Assembly (NCBI RefSeq): GCF_009659625.1 | Contig: NZ_VOIW01000001.1 | Coordinates: 248,001 to 312,000, forward strand | DNA from: Pseudomonas haemolytica | GTDB lineage: Bacteria; Pseudomonadota; Gammaproteobacteria; Pseudomonadales; Pseudomonadaceae | Length of the DNA: 64,000 nucleotides | Direction of reading: 5' to 3' | Shown here: piece after piece, positions 38,435-51,429 of the stretch | Layout of the letters: every line of letters begins with the position of its first letter | Position numbering within the stretch: the stretch's first letter is position 1 | Notes under the pieces: generated by a model | Seen by the model: the letters and a program-made list of their open reading frames with translations, nothing else | Told to the model about the DNA's origin: nothing | The model's database searches: none | Made by a program: the position numbers and the translations under genes

Positions 38435-39797
38435 AGCGATGAAGTTCAGCGAGCTGGCCCAGGCCCTGTCGGCCCGTGTGCTGTCAAGCGATTGCACGTT
38501 CAACGGCGTCAGTATCGACAGCCGCAACATCAAGCCGGGGCAATTGTTTATCGCCCTGACGGGTCCGCGTTTCGATGGTCACGACTACCTCAATGACGTC
38601 GCCGCCAAAGGTGCCGTTGGCGCCTTGGTGCAGCGTGAAGTGGCCGATTCGACCTTGCCGCAATTACTGGTTGTCGATACTCGCTTGGCCCTGGGCCAGT
38701 TGGGTGCACTCAACCGTGCCGCTTTTGATAAGCCGGTGGCGGCCATTACCGGCTCCAGCGGCAAGACCACGGTCAAGGAACTGCTCGCCGGTGTCCTGCG
38801 CACGCGCGGGCCGGTACTTGCTACCCGTGGCAACCTGAACAATGATTTCGGCGCACCGCTGACCCTGCTCGAACTGGCCCCGGAACACACGGCGGCGGTG
38901 ATCGAGCTGGGGGCTTCGCGCATCGGCGAAATCGCCTACACCGTAGCGCTGACCAAGCCCCACGTTGCAATTATCAACAACGCCGGTACCGCCCATGTCG
39001 GTGAGTTCGGCGGGCCGGAAAAAATCGTCGAAGCCAAGGGCGAAATCCTCGAGGGGCTTGACGCCTCGGGTACCGCCATACTGAACCTGGACGACAAGGC
39101 TTTCGAGACCTGGCGTGTACGCGCCGCCGGTCGCAAGGTGCTGACGTTTGCGGTGCTGAATGCAGCCGCCGATTTCCACGCCTCCAACATCCGCGTCGAC
39201 GCCCGGGGCTGCCCGTCCTTTACCTTGCATACCCCGCAAGGTGACGAACACGTGCAGTTGAACCTGTTGGGCAACCATAACGTCGCCAACGCCTTGGCCG
39301 CCGCCGCTGCCGCTCATGCCCTGGGTGTGTCGCTGTTCGGTATCGCTACCGGCCTGGGCGCGGTGCAGCCGGTCAAGGGCCGCACCGTGGCGCAATTGGC
39401 CAGCAACGGCATGCGCGTGATTGATGACACTTACAACGCCAACCAGTCCTCGGTCTGCGCCGCCATCGATCTGCTCAAGGGCTTCGACGGTCGCAAGGTG
39501 CTGGTGCTGGGTGATATCGCCGAACTGGGCGACTGGGCCGAACAGTCCCATCGCGAAGTCGGCGCCTACGCCAGAGGCAAGGTCGACGCGCTCTACGCCG
39601 TTGGCCCGAACATGGCTCACGCGGTTAACGCCTTCGGTGCCGGCGCACTGCATTTCGCCAGCCAGGCCGAGCTGATCCAGGCGTTGGCCGCGACTGAACA
39701 CGACAAACACACAACCATTTTGATCAAGGGATCGCGCAGCGCGGTGATGGAAAACGTCGTCGCAGCCTTGTGTGGCTCAAGTACGGAGAAACATTAA
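38427..39797 (+). CDS. murF: UDP-MurNAc-tripeptide:D-Ala-D-Ala ligase MurF
   Basis: A 456-residue Mur ligase that attaches D-Ala-D-Ala to the cytoplasmic precursor. P-loop [15 protein letters not shown] near residue 110, [23 protein letters not shown] and [11 protein letters not shown] are family hallmarks. Starts 8 nt inside murE; an ATG four codons later (38439) is an alternative start. Confidence 0.95.
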   Translation: MLKAMKFSELAQALSARVLSSDCTFNGVSIDSRNIKPGQLFIALTGPRFDGHDYLNDVAAKGAVGALVQREVADSTLPQLLVVDTRLALGQLGALNRAAFDKPVAAITGSSGKTTVKELLAGVLRTRGPVLATRGNLNNDFGAPLTLLELAPEHTAAVIELGASRIGEIAYTVALTKPHVAIINNAGTAHVGEFGGPEKIVEAKGEILEGLDASGTAILNLDDKAFETWRVRAAGRKVLTFAVLNAAADFHASNIRVDARGCPSFTLHTPQGDEHVQLNLLGNHNVANALAAAAAAHALGVSLFGIATGLGAVQPVKGRTVAQLASNGMRVIDDTYNANQSSVCAAIDLLKGFDGRKVLVLGDIAELGDWAEQSHREVGAYARGKVDALYAVGPNMAHAVNAFGAGALHFASQAELIQALAATEHDKHTTILIKGSRSAVMENVVAALCGSSTEKH

Positions 39798-40879
39798 TGC
39801 TGCTGCTGCTGGCTGAGTATCTGCAACAGTTCCACAAAGGCTTCGCGGTCTTTCAGTACCTGACCCTGCGCGGGATCCTCGGTGTGCTGACCGCGCTGTG
39901 TTTGTCGCTGTTCCTGGGGCCGTGGATGATCCGCACCCTGCAGAGCCTGCAAATTGGTCAATCGGTTCGTAATGACGGCCCGCAGTCGCACCTGTCCAAG
40001 TCCGGCACCCCGACCATGGGCGGTGCGTTGATCCTGTCGTCCATTGGCATCAGCACCTTGCTGTGGGCTGACCTGCACAACCGCTATGTGTGGGTAGTGT
40101 TGCTGGTGACCCTGTTGTTCGGCGCCATCGGCTGGGTGGATGACTACCGCAAAGTGATCGAGAAAAACTCCAAGGGGCTGCCAAGCCGCTGGAAGTATTT
40201 CTGGCAGTCGGTGTTCGGCCTGGCCGCGGCGATCTTCCTCTACACAACTGCGCCGAGTGCGGTCGAGACCACCCTGATCATCCCGATGCTCAAGGACGCC
40301 AGCATTCCCCTAGGCATCGGTTTCGTGGTGCTGACCTACTTCGTGATCGTCGGCTCCAGCAACGCGGTGAACCTCACCGATGGCCTCGACGGCCTGGCGA
40401 TCATGCCGACGGTGATGGTCGGCGGCGCGCTCGGCATCTTCTGCTACCTGTCGGGTAACGTTAAATTCGCTGAATACCTGCTGATCCCTTATGTACCGGG
40501 CGCCGGTGAGCTGATCGTATTCTGCGGCGCGCTGATCGGCGCCGGCCTGGGGTTTCTGTGGTTCAACACCTACCCGGCACAAGTCTTCATGGGCGACGTC
40601 GGCGCACTGGCGCTGGGCGCAGCCTTGGGCACCATTGCGGTGATCGTCCGCCAGGAAATCGTGTTGTTCATCATGGGCGGCGTGTTCGTGATGGAAACCC
40701 TGTCGGTGGTCATCCAGGTGGCTTCCTTCAAGTTGACCGGGCGTCGCGTGTTCCGCATGGCGCCGATCCACCACCACTTTGAACTCAAGGGCTGGCCCGA
40801 GCCACGCGTGATTGTCCGTTTCTGGATCATCACCGTGATTCTGGTGCTGGTCGGCCTTGCCACCCTGAAACTGAGGTAG
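39797..40879 (+). CDS. mraY: Phospho-MurNAc-pentapeptide translocase MraY
   Basis: A 360-residue, ten-TM inner-membrane enzyme that transfers phospho-MurNAc-pentapeptide to undecaprenyl phosphate to make lipid I. The length equals E. coli MraY. Catalytic segments: [35 protein letters not shown] and the cytoplasmic [13 protein letters not shown] loop. ATG 39797 overlaps the murF stop in TAATG, so the longer frame from 39770 is not used. Confidence 0.95.
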   Translation: MLLLLAEYLQQFHKGFAVFQYLTLRGILGVLTALCLSLFLGPWMIRTLQSLQIGQSVRNDGPQSHLSKSGTPTMGGALILSSIGISTLLWADLHNRYVWVVLLVTLLFGAIGWVDDYRKVIEKNSKGLPSRWKYFWQSVFGLAAAIFLYTTAPSAVETTLIIPMLKDASIPLGIGFVVLTYFVIVGSSNAVNLTDGLDGLAIMPTVMVGGALGIFCYLSGNVKFAEYLLIPYVPGAGELIVFCGALIGAGLGFLWFNTYPAQVFMGDVGALALGAALGTIAVIVRQEIVLFIMGGVFVMETLSVVIQVASFKLTGRRVFRMAPIHHHFELKGWPEPRVIVRFWIITVILVLVGLATLKLR

Positions 40880-40885
40880 AAACGA

Positions 40886-42232
40886 GTGTCCCTGATCGCT
40901 TCAGACCACTTCCGCATCATTGTCGGCCTCGGCAAGAGCGGCATGTCCCTGGTTCGCTTCCTGGCGAACCGGGGCACGTCGTTTGCCGTGGCTGACACGC
41001 GGGAAAATCCACCGGAGCTGGTCACGCTGCGCCGTGACTACCCGCACGTGGAAGTGCGTTGTGGCGAGCTGGATGTCGAGTTTCTGTGCCGTGCCGATGA
41101 GCTCTACGTGAGCCCGGGCCTGGCAATCGCGACACCGGCCCTGCAAGCCGCAGCGGCGCGGGGCGTGAAGCTGTCCGGCGATATCGACCTGTTTGCACGT
41201 AACGCGAAGGCACCGATTATCGCCATCAGCGGCTCGAATGCGAAAAGCACCGTGACCACCCTGGTCGGCGAGATGGCGGCTGCGGCCGGCAAGCGTGTGG
41301 CCGTGGGCGGCAACCTCGGCACGCCGGCGCTCGACCTGCTGAGCGACGACGTTGAGCTGTACGTGATGGAACTGTCGAGCTTCCAGCTGGAAACGACTCA
41401 CGACCTCGGTGCTGAAGTCGCCACCGTATTGAACGTCAGCGAAGACCATATGGACCGCTATAGCGGCCTGCCGGCTTACCATCTGGCCAAGCACCGGATC
41501 TTCCGTGGTGCCAGGCAAGTGGTGGTCAATCGCCAGGATGCATTGAGCCGTCCGCTGATGGGCGAGGGCCTGCCATGCTGGACCTTCGGCCTGAGCAAGC
41601 CTGATTTCAAAGCCTTCGGCATTCGCGAAGAGAACGGCGAGAAATACCTGGCCTTCGAATTCCAGAACCTGATGCCGGTGCGCGAGCTGAAAATCCGTGG
41701 CGCACATAACCAGTCCAACGCCCTGGCGGCCTTGGCGCTCGGCCATGCCGTGGGCCTGCCGTTCGACGCCATGCTGTCGGCGCTGCGCACCTTCGGCGGT
41801 CTTGAGCATCGCTGCCAGTGGGTACGTGACCTGGATGGCGTCAGCTATTACAACGACTCCAAGGCCACCAACGTCGGTGCGGCCCTGGCTGCCATCGAGG
41901 GCCTTGGCGCCGATATCGAAGGCAAGCTGGTACTGATCGCTGGCGGTGACGGCAAAGGTGCCGACTTCAAGGACCTTAAAGGTCCGGTCGCTGCACATTG
42001 CCGTGCCGTGGTGCTGATGGGGCGCGATTCTGACTTGATCGCTGCTGCCTTGGGCGAAGGCGTGCAACAAGTACGCGCCACGTCCCTGGACGACGCCATC
42101 GCCCAGTGCAAAGCCCTGGCCCAGCCGGGCGATGCGGTGCTGTTGTCGCCGGCGTGCGCCAGTTTCGACATGTTCAAGAACTACGAAGAGCGCGGCCAGC
42201 TGTTCGCCCGCGCCGTGGAGGCCTTGGCATGA
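40886..42232 (+). CDS. murD: UDP-MurNAc-L-Ala:D-Glu ligase MurD
   Basis: A 448-residue cytoplasmic ligase adding D-glutamate to UDP-MurNAc-L-Ala. N-terminal nucleotide-sugar pocket IVGLGKSGMSLVRF, P-loop AISGSNAKSTVTTL near residue 112, and YNDSKATNVGAALAA in the central domain. The P-loop reads SNAKST where E. coli has TNGKST; this variant is common in Pseudomonas as far as I recall. GTG start, GAGG about 9 nt upstream. Confidence 0.94.
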   Translation: MSLIASDHFRIIVGLGKSGMSLVRFLANRGTSFAVADTRENPPELVTLRRDYPHVEVRCGELDVEFLCRADELYVSPGLAIATPALQAAAARGVKLSGDIDLFARNAKAPIIAISGSNAKSTVTTLVGEMAAAAGKRVAVGGNLGTPALDLLSDDVELYVMELSSFQLETTHDLGAEVATVLNVSEDHMDRYSGLPAYHLAKHRIFRGARQVVVNRQDALSRPLMGEGLPCWTFGLSKPDFKAFGIREENGEKYLAFEFQNLMPVRELKIRGAHNQSNALAALALGHAVGLPFDAMLSALRTFGGLEHRCQWVRDLDGVSYYNDSKATNVGAALAAIEGLGADIEGKLVLIAGGDGKGADFKDLKGPVAAHCRAVVLMGRDSDLIAAALGEGVQQVRATSLDDAIAQCKALAQPGDAVLLSPACASFDMFKNYEERGQLFARAVEALA

Positions 42233-43452
42233 GTATCGACTTCAGAAATATCATCAAGCCATACCCGTCGCCGATCATCACTGGGCGCGGTATCGACCTC
42301 GACTTCCCAATGCTCGCCGGTTGCCTGGCGCTGCTGGGCTTGGGCCTGGTGATGATCACCTCGGCATCATCCGAAGTGGCCGCCGTGCAGTCGGGCAATA
42401 CCCTGTACATGATGATCCGTCACCTGGTGTACCTGGTGATCGGCCTTGGCGCGTGCATCGTCACCATGATGATCCCCATCGCCACCTGGCAGCGCCTGGG
42501 TTGGCTGATGCTGATCGGTGCGTTCGGCCTGTTGGTGATGGTGATCCTGCCAGGCATCGGCCGCGAGGTGAACGGTTCGATGCGCTGGATCGGCTTCGGC
42601 GCGTTCAACGTGCAGCCCTCGGAAATCGCCAAGGTGTTCGTGGTGATCTACCTCGCCGGCTACCTGGTGCGGCGCCAGAAAGAAGTACGCGAAAGCTGGA
42701 TGGGCTTCTTCAAGCCGTTCATTGTGCTGCTGCCGATGGCCGGCCTGTTGCTGATGGAGCCCGACTTCGGCGCCACCGTAGTCATGATGGGCGCGGCGGC
42801 GGCGATGCTGTTCCTCGGCGGCGTCGGCCTGTTCCGCTTCACCTTGATGGTGGTGCTGGCGGTGGCTGCAGTGACGATTCTGGTGCAGGCGCAACCCTAC
42901 CGGATGGCGCGCCTGATCACCTTTACCGACCCCTGGTCCGACCAGTTCGGTTCCGGCTACCAGTTGACCCAGGCGCTGATCGCCTTCGGTCGCGGCGAGT
43001 GGCTGGGCGTGGGCTTGGGCAACAGTGTGCAGAAGCAGTTCTACCTGCCGGAAGCCCACACCGACTTCGTGTTCTCGGTACTTGCCGAAGAGCTGGGTGT
43101 AGTGGGTTCGCTGTGCACGGTCGGGCTGTTTGTATTCGTCTGCGTACGCGCCATGTACATCGGCCTGTGGGCCGAGAAAGCCAAGCAGTTCTTCGCCGCC
43201 TACGTTGCTTATGGGTTGGCATTCCTGTGGATTGGCCAGTTCCTGATCAACATCGGTGTGAACGTCGGCCTGCTGCCGACCAAAGGCCTGACCCTGCCGT
43301 TCCTTAGCTATGGCGGCAGCTCGTTGGTGATCTGCTGCGCCTGTCTCGGCTTGTTGCTGCGCATCGAGTGGGAGAGTCGAACCCATCTGGGCAGCGAAGA
43401 GATGGAGTTCAGCGAAAGCGACTTTGCCGAGGAGCCGACCCATGGGCGCTAA
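42229..43452 (+). CDS. ftsW: Septal SEDS glycosyltransferase FtsW
   Basis: A 407-residue, roughly ten-TM polymerase that extends septal glycan strands together with FtsI. Conserved regions: KVFVVIYLAGYLVRR, LLLMEPDFGATVV, the essential-Asp loop region after it, and PTKGLTLPFLSYGGSSL near the C-terminus. ATG 42229 overlaps the murD stop (ATGA). A longer frame upstream and the frame at 42132 are shadows. Confidence 0.95.
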   Translation: MSIDFRNIIKPYPSPIITGRGIDLDFPMLAGCLALLGLGLVMITSASSEVAAVQSGNTLYMMIRHLVYLVIGLGACIVTMMIPIATWQRLGWLMLIGAFGLLVMVILPGIGREVNGSMRWIGFGAFNVQPSEIAKVFVVIYLAGYLVRRQKEVRESWMGFFKPFIVLLPMAGLLLMEPDFGATVVMMGAAAAMLFLGGVGLFRFTLMVVLAVAAVTILVQAQPYRMARLITFTDPWSDQFGSGYQLTQALIAFGRGEWLGVGLGNSVQKQFYLPEAHTDFVFSVLAEELGVVGSLCTVGLFVFVCVRAMYIGLWAEKAKQFFAAYVAYGLAFLWIGQFLINIGVNVGLLPTKGLTLPFLSYGGSSLVICCACLGLLLRIEWESRTHLGSEEMEFSESDFAEEPTHGR

Positions 43453-44504
43453 CGTGCTGATCATGGCGGGCGGCACCGGGGGCCATGTGTTCCCGGCCCT
43501 GGCCTGCGCGCGTGAATTCCAGAACCGTGGCTACACCGTGCACTGGTTGGGTACACCGCGTGGTATCGAAAACGAATTGGTACCGAACGCCGGCCTGCCG
43601 CTGCATCTGATCAACGTCACCGGCCTGCGCGGCAAGGGCAAGTTGTCCCTGCTCAAGGCGCCGTTCGTGTTGCTCAAGGCGGTGTGGCAAGCACGCAACG
43701 TTATTCGTGAATTGAAACCGGTATGTGTGCTCGGTTTTGGCGGTTACGTGACTGGCCCTGGCGGTGTCGCGGCCAAGCTCGCCGGTGTGCCGGTGATCGT
43801 GCACGAGCAGAATGCCGTCGCTGGTACCGCCAACCGCCTGCTGGTGCCGTTGGCCTCGCGGGTGTGTGAAGCTTTCCCGAAAACGTTCGCCGCCTCGGAC
43901 AAGCTGCGCACCACCGGCAATCCGGTGCGTACCGAGCTGTTCATGGCGATTGCGCGTGATGCATTGGCCGGGCGCAAGGCGCACCTGCTGATCCTCGGCG
44001 GAAGCCTGGGCGCCGAACCGCTGAACAAATTGCTGCCCGAAGCGGTAGCGCAGCTCCCTGTGGAATTGCGCCCGGAGATCTTCCATCAGGCCGGCAAGAA
44101 CCACGATGAAGTCACCGCCGCACGTTATCGCGAGGCCGGTGTAGAGGCGAACGTACAGCCCTTCATCAAAGACATGGCCCAAGCCTATGGCTGGGCCGAC
44201 CTGGTGGTTTGCCGCGCTGGTGCGCTGACCGTCAGTGAACTGGCCGCTGCCGGTCTGCCGTCCTTGCTGGTGCCTTTGCCCCACGCCATCGACGATCACC
44301 AGACCCGCAACGCCGAATATTTGGCCGGGGAGGGCGCTGCCTTCCTGCTGCCGCAAAGAACGACTGGCGCCGCCGATTTGGCCGCACGCCTGACCGAGGT
44401 TTTGATGCAACCGGAACGACTCAACAGCATGGCGAGCACCGCAAGCCGCCTGGCCAAACCTGATGCAACCCGCACCGTAGTCGATATCTGCCTGGAGGTG
44501 GCCC

Positions 44505-44512
<8 letters not shown>
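43442..44512 (+). CDS. murG: UDP-GlcNAc:lipid I transferase MurG
   Basis: A 356-residue GT-B glycosyltransferase that makes lipid II at the inner face of the membrane. N-terminal glycine loop [37 protein letters not shown], and the UDP-GlcNAc site [20 protein letters not shown]. Overlaps the end of ftsW by 11 nt; ATG 43442 gives the family N-terminus. Confidence 0.95.
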
Positions 44513-46918
<2,406 letters not shown>

Positions 46919-46922
46919 ACAC

Positions 46923-47792
46923 ATGAACGGCGCATCGCTTCGTCATCAGCCCCCACAAGCCCCGAGCCGCAAGCCGGTGCCACGGGGTGCCAGCCGAATG
47001 GTGGCTAAAGAGCCGATGTCGGCGCGCCTGCCGAAAGCCAACTTTGGTTTTATCAAGGCGCTGTTCTGGCCGGTGTTGCTGGTGGTGCTGGGCTTCGGTA
47101 CCTACGAAGGTGCGCAGCGCCTGTTGCCGTATGCCGACCGGCCGATCACCAAGATCAGTGTGCAGGGCGACTTGAGCTACATCAGCCAGCAAGCGGTACA
47201 GCAGCGCATCGGCCCGTACCTGGCGGCGAGCTTCTTTACCATCGATCTGGCCGGCATGCGCGCGGAGCTGGAACAGATGCCCTGGATCGCTCACGCCGAA
47301 GTCCGCCGTGTTTGGCCGGACCAGGTGACGATCCGCCTGGAAGAACAACTGCCCGTGGCCCGTTGGGGCGATGGCGCGCTGTTGAATAACCAGGGCCAGG
47401 CGTTCACCCCGCGTGAACTGGCGAACTATGAGCACCTGCCGCAGCTGTTCGGGCCGCAGCGGGCGCAGCAGCAAGTGATGCAGCAGTACCAGGCCTTGAG
47501 CCAGATGCTGCGGCCGCTGGGCTTCTCCATTGCACGCCTGGAATTGCGTGAGCGGGGCAGCTGGTTTTTGACGACCGGGGCAGGCAGTTCCGGCCCGGGC
47601 ATCGAGTTGTTGCTGGGACGCGACCGCTTGGTGGAAAAGATGCGCCGCTTTATTGCCATCTATGAAAAAACCTTGAAAGAACAGATTACGAACATTGCGA
47701 GCGTCGACCTGCGTTACGCCAACGGCCTGGCCGTCGGCTGGCGTGCACCGGCTGCGCCCACGGCAGCACAACCCGCTGTCGCGAAGAATTAA
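46923..47792 (+). CDS. ftsQ: Cell division protein FtsQ
   Basis: A 289-residue bitopic divisome protein: a basic Pro/Arg-rich cytoplasmic N-terminus, one TM helix ([18 protein letters not shown]), a POTRA domain ([20 protein letters not shown] onward) and the FtsQ beta domain with [17 protein letters not shown] 46923 follows the ddlB stop by 4 nt. Confidence 0.93.
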   Translation: MNGASLRHQPPQAPSRKPVPRGASRMVAKEPMSARLPKANFGFIKALFWPVLLVVLGFGTYEGAQRLLPYADRPITKISVQGDLSYISQQAVQQRIGPYLAASFFTIDLAGMRAELEQMPWIAHAEVRRVWPDQVTIRLEEQLPVARWGDGALLNNQGQAFTPRELANYEHLPQLFGPQRAQQQVMQQYQALSQMLRPLGFSIARLELRERGSWFLTTGAGSSGPGIELLLGRDRLVEKMRRFIAIYEKTLKEQITNIASVDLRYANGLAVGWRAPAAPTAAQPAVAKN

Positions 47793-47807
47793 GAAGAGGC
47801 AGGACCC

Positions 47808-49070
47808 ATGGCAAACGTGCAAAGCGGCAAAATGATCGTCGGTCTCGATATCGGCACCTCCAAGGTGGTGGCGCTGGTTGGCGAGGTCGGGGAAGACGGC
47901 ACGATCGAAATCGTCGGTATTGGCACGCATCCGTCCCGGGGCCTGAAGAAGGGCGTGGTGGTGAACATCGAGTCCACCGTGCAATCGATCCAGCGCGCTA
48001 TCGAAGAAGCGCAGCTGATGGCCGGTTGCCGGATCCATTCGGCGTTCGTCGGCGTCGCCGGCAACCACATCCGCAGCCTGAACTCCCACGGCATCGTGGC
48101 GATCCGCGACCGCGAAGTCAGCTCGGCCGACCTCGAACGCGTACTCGATGCCGCCCAGGCCGTGGCGATCCCGGCTGACCAGCGCGTGCTGCACACCCTG
48201 CCGCAGGACTACGTGATCGATAACCAGGAAGGCGTGCGTGAGCCCCTGGGCATGTCGGGCGTTCGCCTGGAAGCCAAGGTCCACGTAGTGACCTGCGCCG
48301 TCAACGCCGCACAGAACATTGAAAAATGCGTGCGCCGCTGCGGCCTGGAAATCGACGACATCATTCTCGAGCAGTTGGCTTCGGCCTACTCGGTGCTGAC
48401 CGACGACGAAAAAGAACTGGGCGTGTGCCTGGTGGACATCGGCGGCGGTACCACCGATATCGCGATCTTCACCGAGGGTGCGATCCGTCACACCGCCGTG
48501 ATCCCGATTGCCGGCGACCAGGTCACCAACGACATCGCCATGGCGCTGCGTACGCCGACCCAGTACGCCGAAGAAATCAAGATTCGCTACGCCTGCGCCC
48601 TCGCCAAGCTGGCCGGTGCCGGCGAGACCATCAAGGTGCCAAGCGTGGGCGACCGTCCACCGCGTGAACTGTCGCGCCAGGCCCTGGCTGAAGTGGTCGA
48701 GCCGCGCTACGACGAACTGTTCACCCTGATCCAGGCTGAACTGCGCCGCAGCGGCTACGAAGACCTGATCCCGGCCGGCATTGTGCTGACCGGTGGCACG
48801 TCGAAGATGGAAGGCGCGGTCGAGCTGGCCGAGGAAATCTTCCACATGCCGGTCCGCCTGGGCGTTCCCCATGGCGTCAAAGGCCTGGGCGACGTAGTAC
48901 GCAACCCGATTTATTCCACCGGTGTGGGCTTGCTGTTGTACGGGCTGCAAAAGCAGACCGACGGCATTTCCCTGTCGGGCCCGAGCATCCGTGACAGCTA
49001 CCGCAGTGACGACGAAGCGAAAGCGCCGTTGTTCGAGCGGCTGCAGGCTTGGGTAAAAGGCAATTTCTAA
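47808..49070 (+). CDS. ftsA: Actin-like divisome protein FtsA
   Basis: A 420-residue ATP-binding protein that anchors FtsZ to the membrane. Actin-fold motifs VGLDIGTSKVVALVGEV (phosphate 1) and CLVDIGGGTTDIAIF (phosphate 2), VLTGGTSKMEG (adenosine), and a C-terminal amphipathic membrane helix (FERLQAWVKGNF). AAGAGG lies 10 nt before ATG 47808. Confidence 0.96.
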   Translation: MANVQSGKMIVGLDIGTSKVVALVGEVGEDGTIEIVGIGTHPSRGLKKGVVVNIESTVQSIQRAIEEAQLMAGCRIHSAFVGVAGNHIRSLNSHGIVAIRDREVSSADLERVLDAAQAVAIPADQRVLHTLPQDYVIDNQEGVREPLGMSGVRLEAKVHVVTCAVNAAQNIEKCVRRCGLEIDDIILEQLASAYSVLTDDEKELGVCLVDIGGGTTDIAIFTEGAIRHTAVIPIAGDQVTNDIAMALRTPTQYAEEIKIRYACALAKLAGAGETIKVPSVGDRPPRELSRQALAEVVEPRYDELFTLIQAELRRSGYEDLIPAGIVLTGGTSKMEGAVELAEEIFHMPVRLGVPHGVKGLGDVVRNPIYSTGVGLLLYGLQKQTDGISLSGPSIRDSYRSDDEAKAPLFERLQAWVKGNF

Positions 49071-49145
49071 AGATTTACCGCGACACCGCAGCACCCGCAG
49101 TAAGCAGTAGGCGAAAAAACTAGAGAAAACGAAAGGAGAGGGAAA

Positions 49146-50351
49146 ATGTTTGAACTCGTAGACAACATCCCCGCAAGCCCGGTTATCAAAGTAATCGGTG
49201 TCGGCGGTGGCGGCGGCAACGCTGTCAATCATATGGTCAAGAGCAACATTGAAGGCGTTGAATTCATCTGCGCCAACACTGATGCCCAGGCGCTGAAAAG
49301 CATCGGCGCGCGGACCATCCTGCAATTGGGCACAGCCGTGACCAAGGGCCTCGGCGCTGGCGCCAATCCGGAAGTCGGCCGTCAAGCCGCCCTGGAAGAC
49401 CGCGAACGTATTGCCGAAGTGCTGCAAGGCACCAACATGGTGTTCATCACCACCGGCATGGGCGGCGGTACCGGTACCGGTGCTGCGCCGATCATTGCCG
49501 AAGTGGCCAAGGAAATGGGGATTCTGACAGTCGCAGTCGTGACCCGTCCGTTCCCGTTCGAAGGCCGCAAGCGCATGCAGATCGCCGACGAAGGTATCCG
49601 TCTGCTGTCTGAAAGCGTCGACTCGTTGATCACCATCCCCAACGAGAAACTGCTGACCATCCTGGGCAAGGACGCAAGCCTGCTGTCCGCGTTCGCCAAG
49701 GCTGACGATGTACTGGCCGGTGCCGTTCGCGGTATCTCCGACATCATCAAGCGCCCGGGCATGATCAACGTCGACTTTGCCGACGTACGTACTGTCATGA
49801 GCGAAATGGGCATGGCGATGATGGGCACTGGCTGCGCCAGCGGTCCGAACCGTGCACGCGAAGCCACCGAAGCGGCCATCCGCAACCCGTTGCTCGAAGA
49901 CGTGAACCTGCAAGGCGCACGCGGCATCCTGGTGAATATCACTGCCGGTCCTGACCTGTCCCTGGGTGAGTACTCCGACGTGGGTAGCATCATCGAAGCC
50001 TTCGCTTCCGAGCACGCCATGGTCAAAGTCGGTACCGTTATCGACCCGGACATGCGCGATGAACTGCATGTAACCGTGGTTGCTACCGGCCTGGGCGCGA
50101 AAATCGAGAAGCCTGTGAAGGTCATCGACAATACCGTTCACACCGGCCATAACAGCCACGCCAGCCAACAAGCTGCCGCTCCAGCGCCTGCGCGCCAGGA
50201 ACTGCCGTCTGTTAACTACCGCGACCTGGATCGTCCGACCGTGATGCGCAACCAGGCTCAGGCCGGTGCTGCGGCATCCCGTAGCCCGAATCCGCAAGAT
50301 GATCTGGACTACCTGGACATCCCGGCATTCCTGCGTCGTCAGGCCGATTAA
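49146..50351 (+). CDS. ftsZ: Tubulin-like division protein FtsZ
   Basis: A 401-residue GTPase that forms the Z ring. Tubulin signature GMGGGTGTGAAP near residue 105, T7 loop NVDFADVRTVMSEMG, a short disordered linker rich in Ala/Gln/Pro, and the C-terminal FtsA/ZipA-binding peptide DYLDIPAFLRRQAD. A strong ribosome site AAAGGAGAGG and a 75-nt gap after ftsA suggest extra expression control. Confidence 0.97.
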   Translation: MFELVDNIPASPVIKVIGVGGGGGNAVNHMVKSNIEGVEFICANTDAQALKSIGARTILQLGTAVTKGLGAGANPEVGRQAALEDRERIAEVLQGTNMVFITTGMGGGTGTGAAPIIAEVAKEMGILTVAVVTRPFPFEGRKRMQIADEGIRLLSESVDSLITIPNEKLLTILGKDASLLSAFAKADDVLAGAVRGISDIIKRPGMINVDFADVRTVMSEMGMAMMGTGCASGPNRAREATEAAIRNPLLEDVNLQGARGILVNITAGPDLSLGEYSDVGSIIEAFASEHAMVKVGTVIDPDMRDELHVTVVATGLGAKIEKPVKVIDNTVHTGHNSHASQQAAAPAPARQELPSVNYRDLDRPTVMRNQAQAGAAASRSPNPQDDLDYLDIPAFLRRQAD

Positions 50352-50402
50352 TGGAATGTATCAGGGCTATGAAGGTGATTGGTGTTCAGCAAAGGTCTGG
50401 TC

Positions 50403-50411
50403 TGCTATTAT
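50403..50411 (+). promoter_or_regulatory. Candidate lpxC promoter (extended -10)
   Basis: TGCTATTAT at 50403-50411 is an extended -10 (TG-N-TATTAT) in the 112-nt gap between ftsZ and lpxC, about 50 nt before the lpxC start. No consensus -35 is at standard spacing. Confidence 0.45.
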
Positions 50412-50427
50412 CGCCAGCCTTTGTTGA

Positions 50428-51375
<948 letters not shown>

Positions 51376-51401
51376 GTAACAACTCTCTTTCTTTAGTTTT
51401 G

Positions 51402-51429
51402 AAAGGCTGCCTTCGGGTGGCCTTTTTTT
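51402..51429 (+). terminator. Intrinsic terminator after lpxC
   Basis: AAAGGCTGCC (51402-51411), tetraloop TTCG, GGTGGCCTTT (51416-51425) with two G-U pairs, then TTTT. It closes the dcw cluster. Confidence 0.88.
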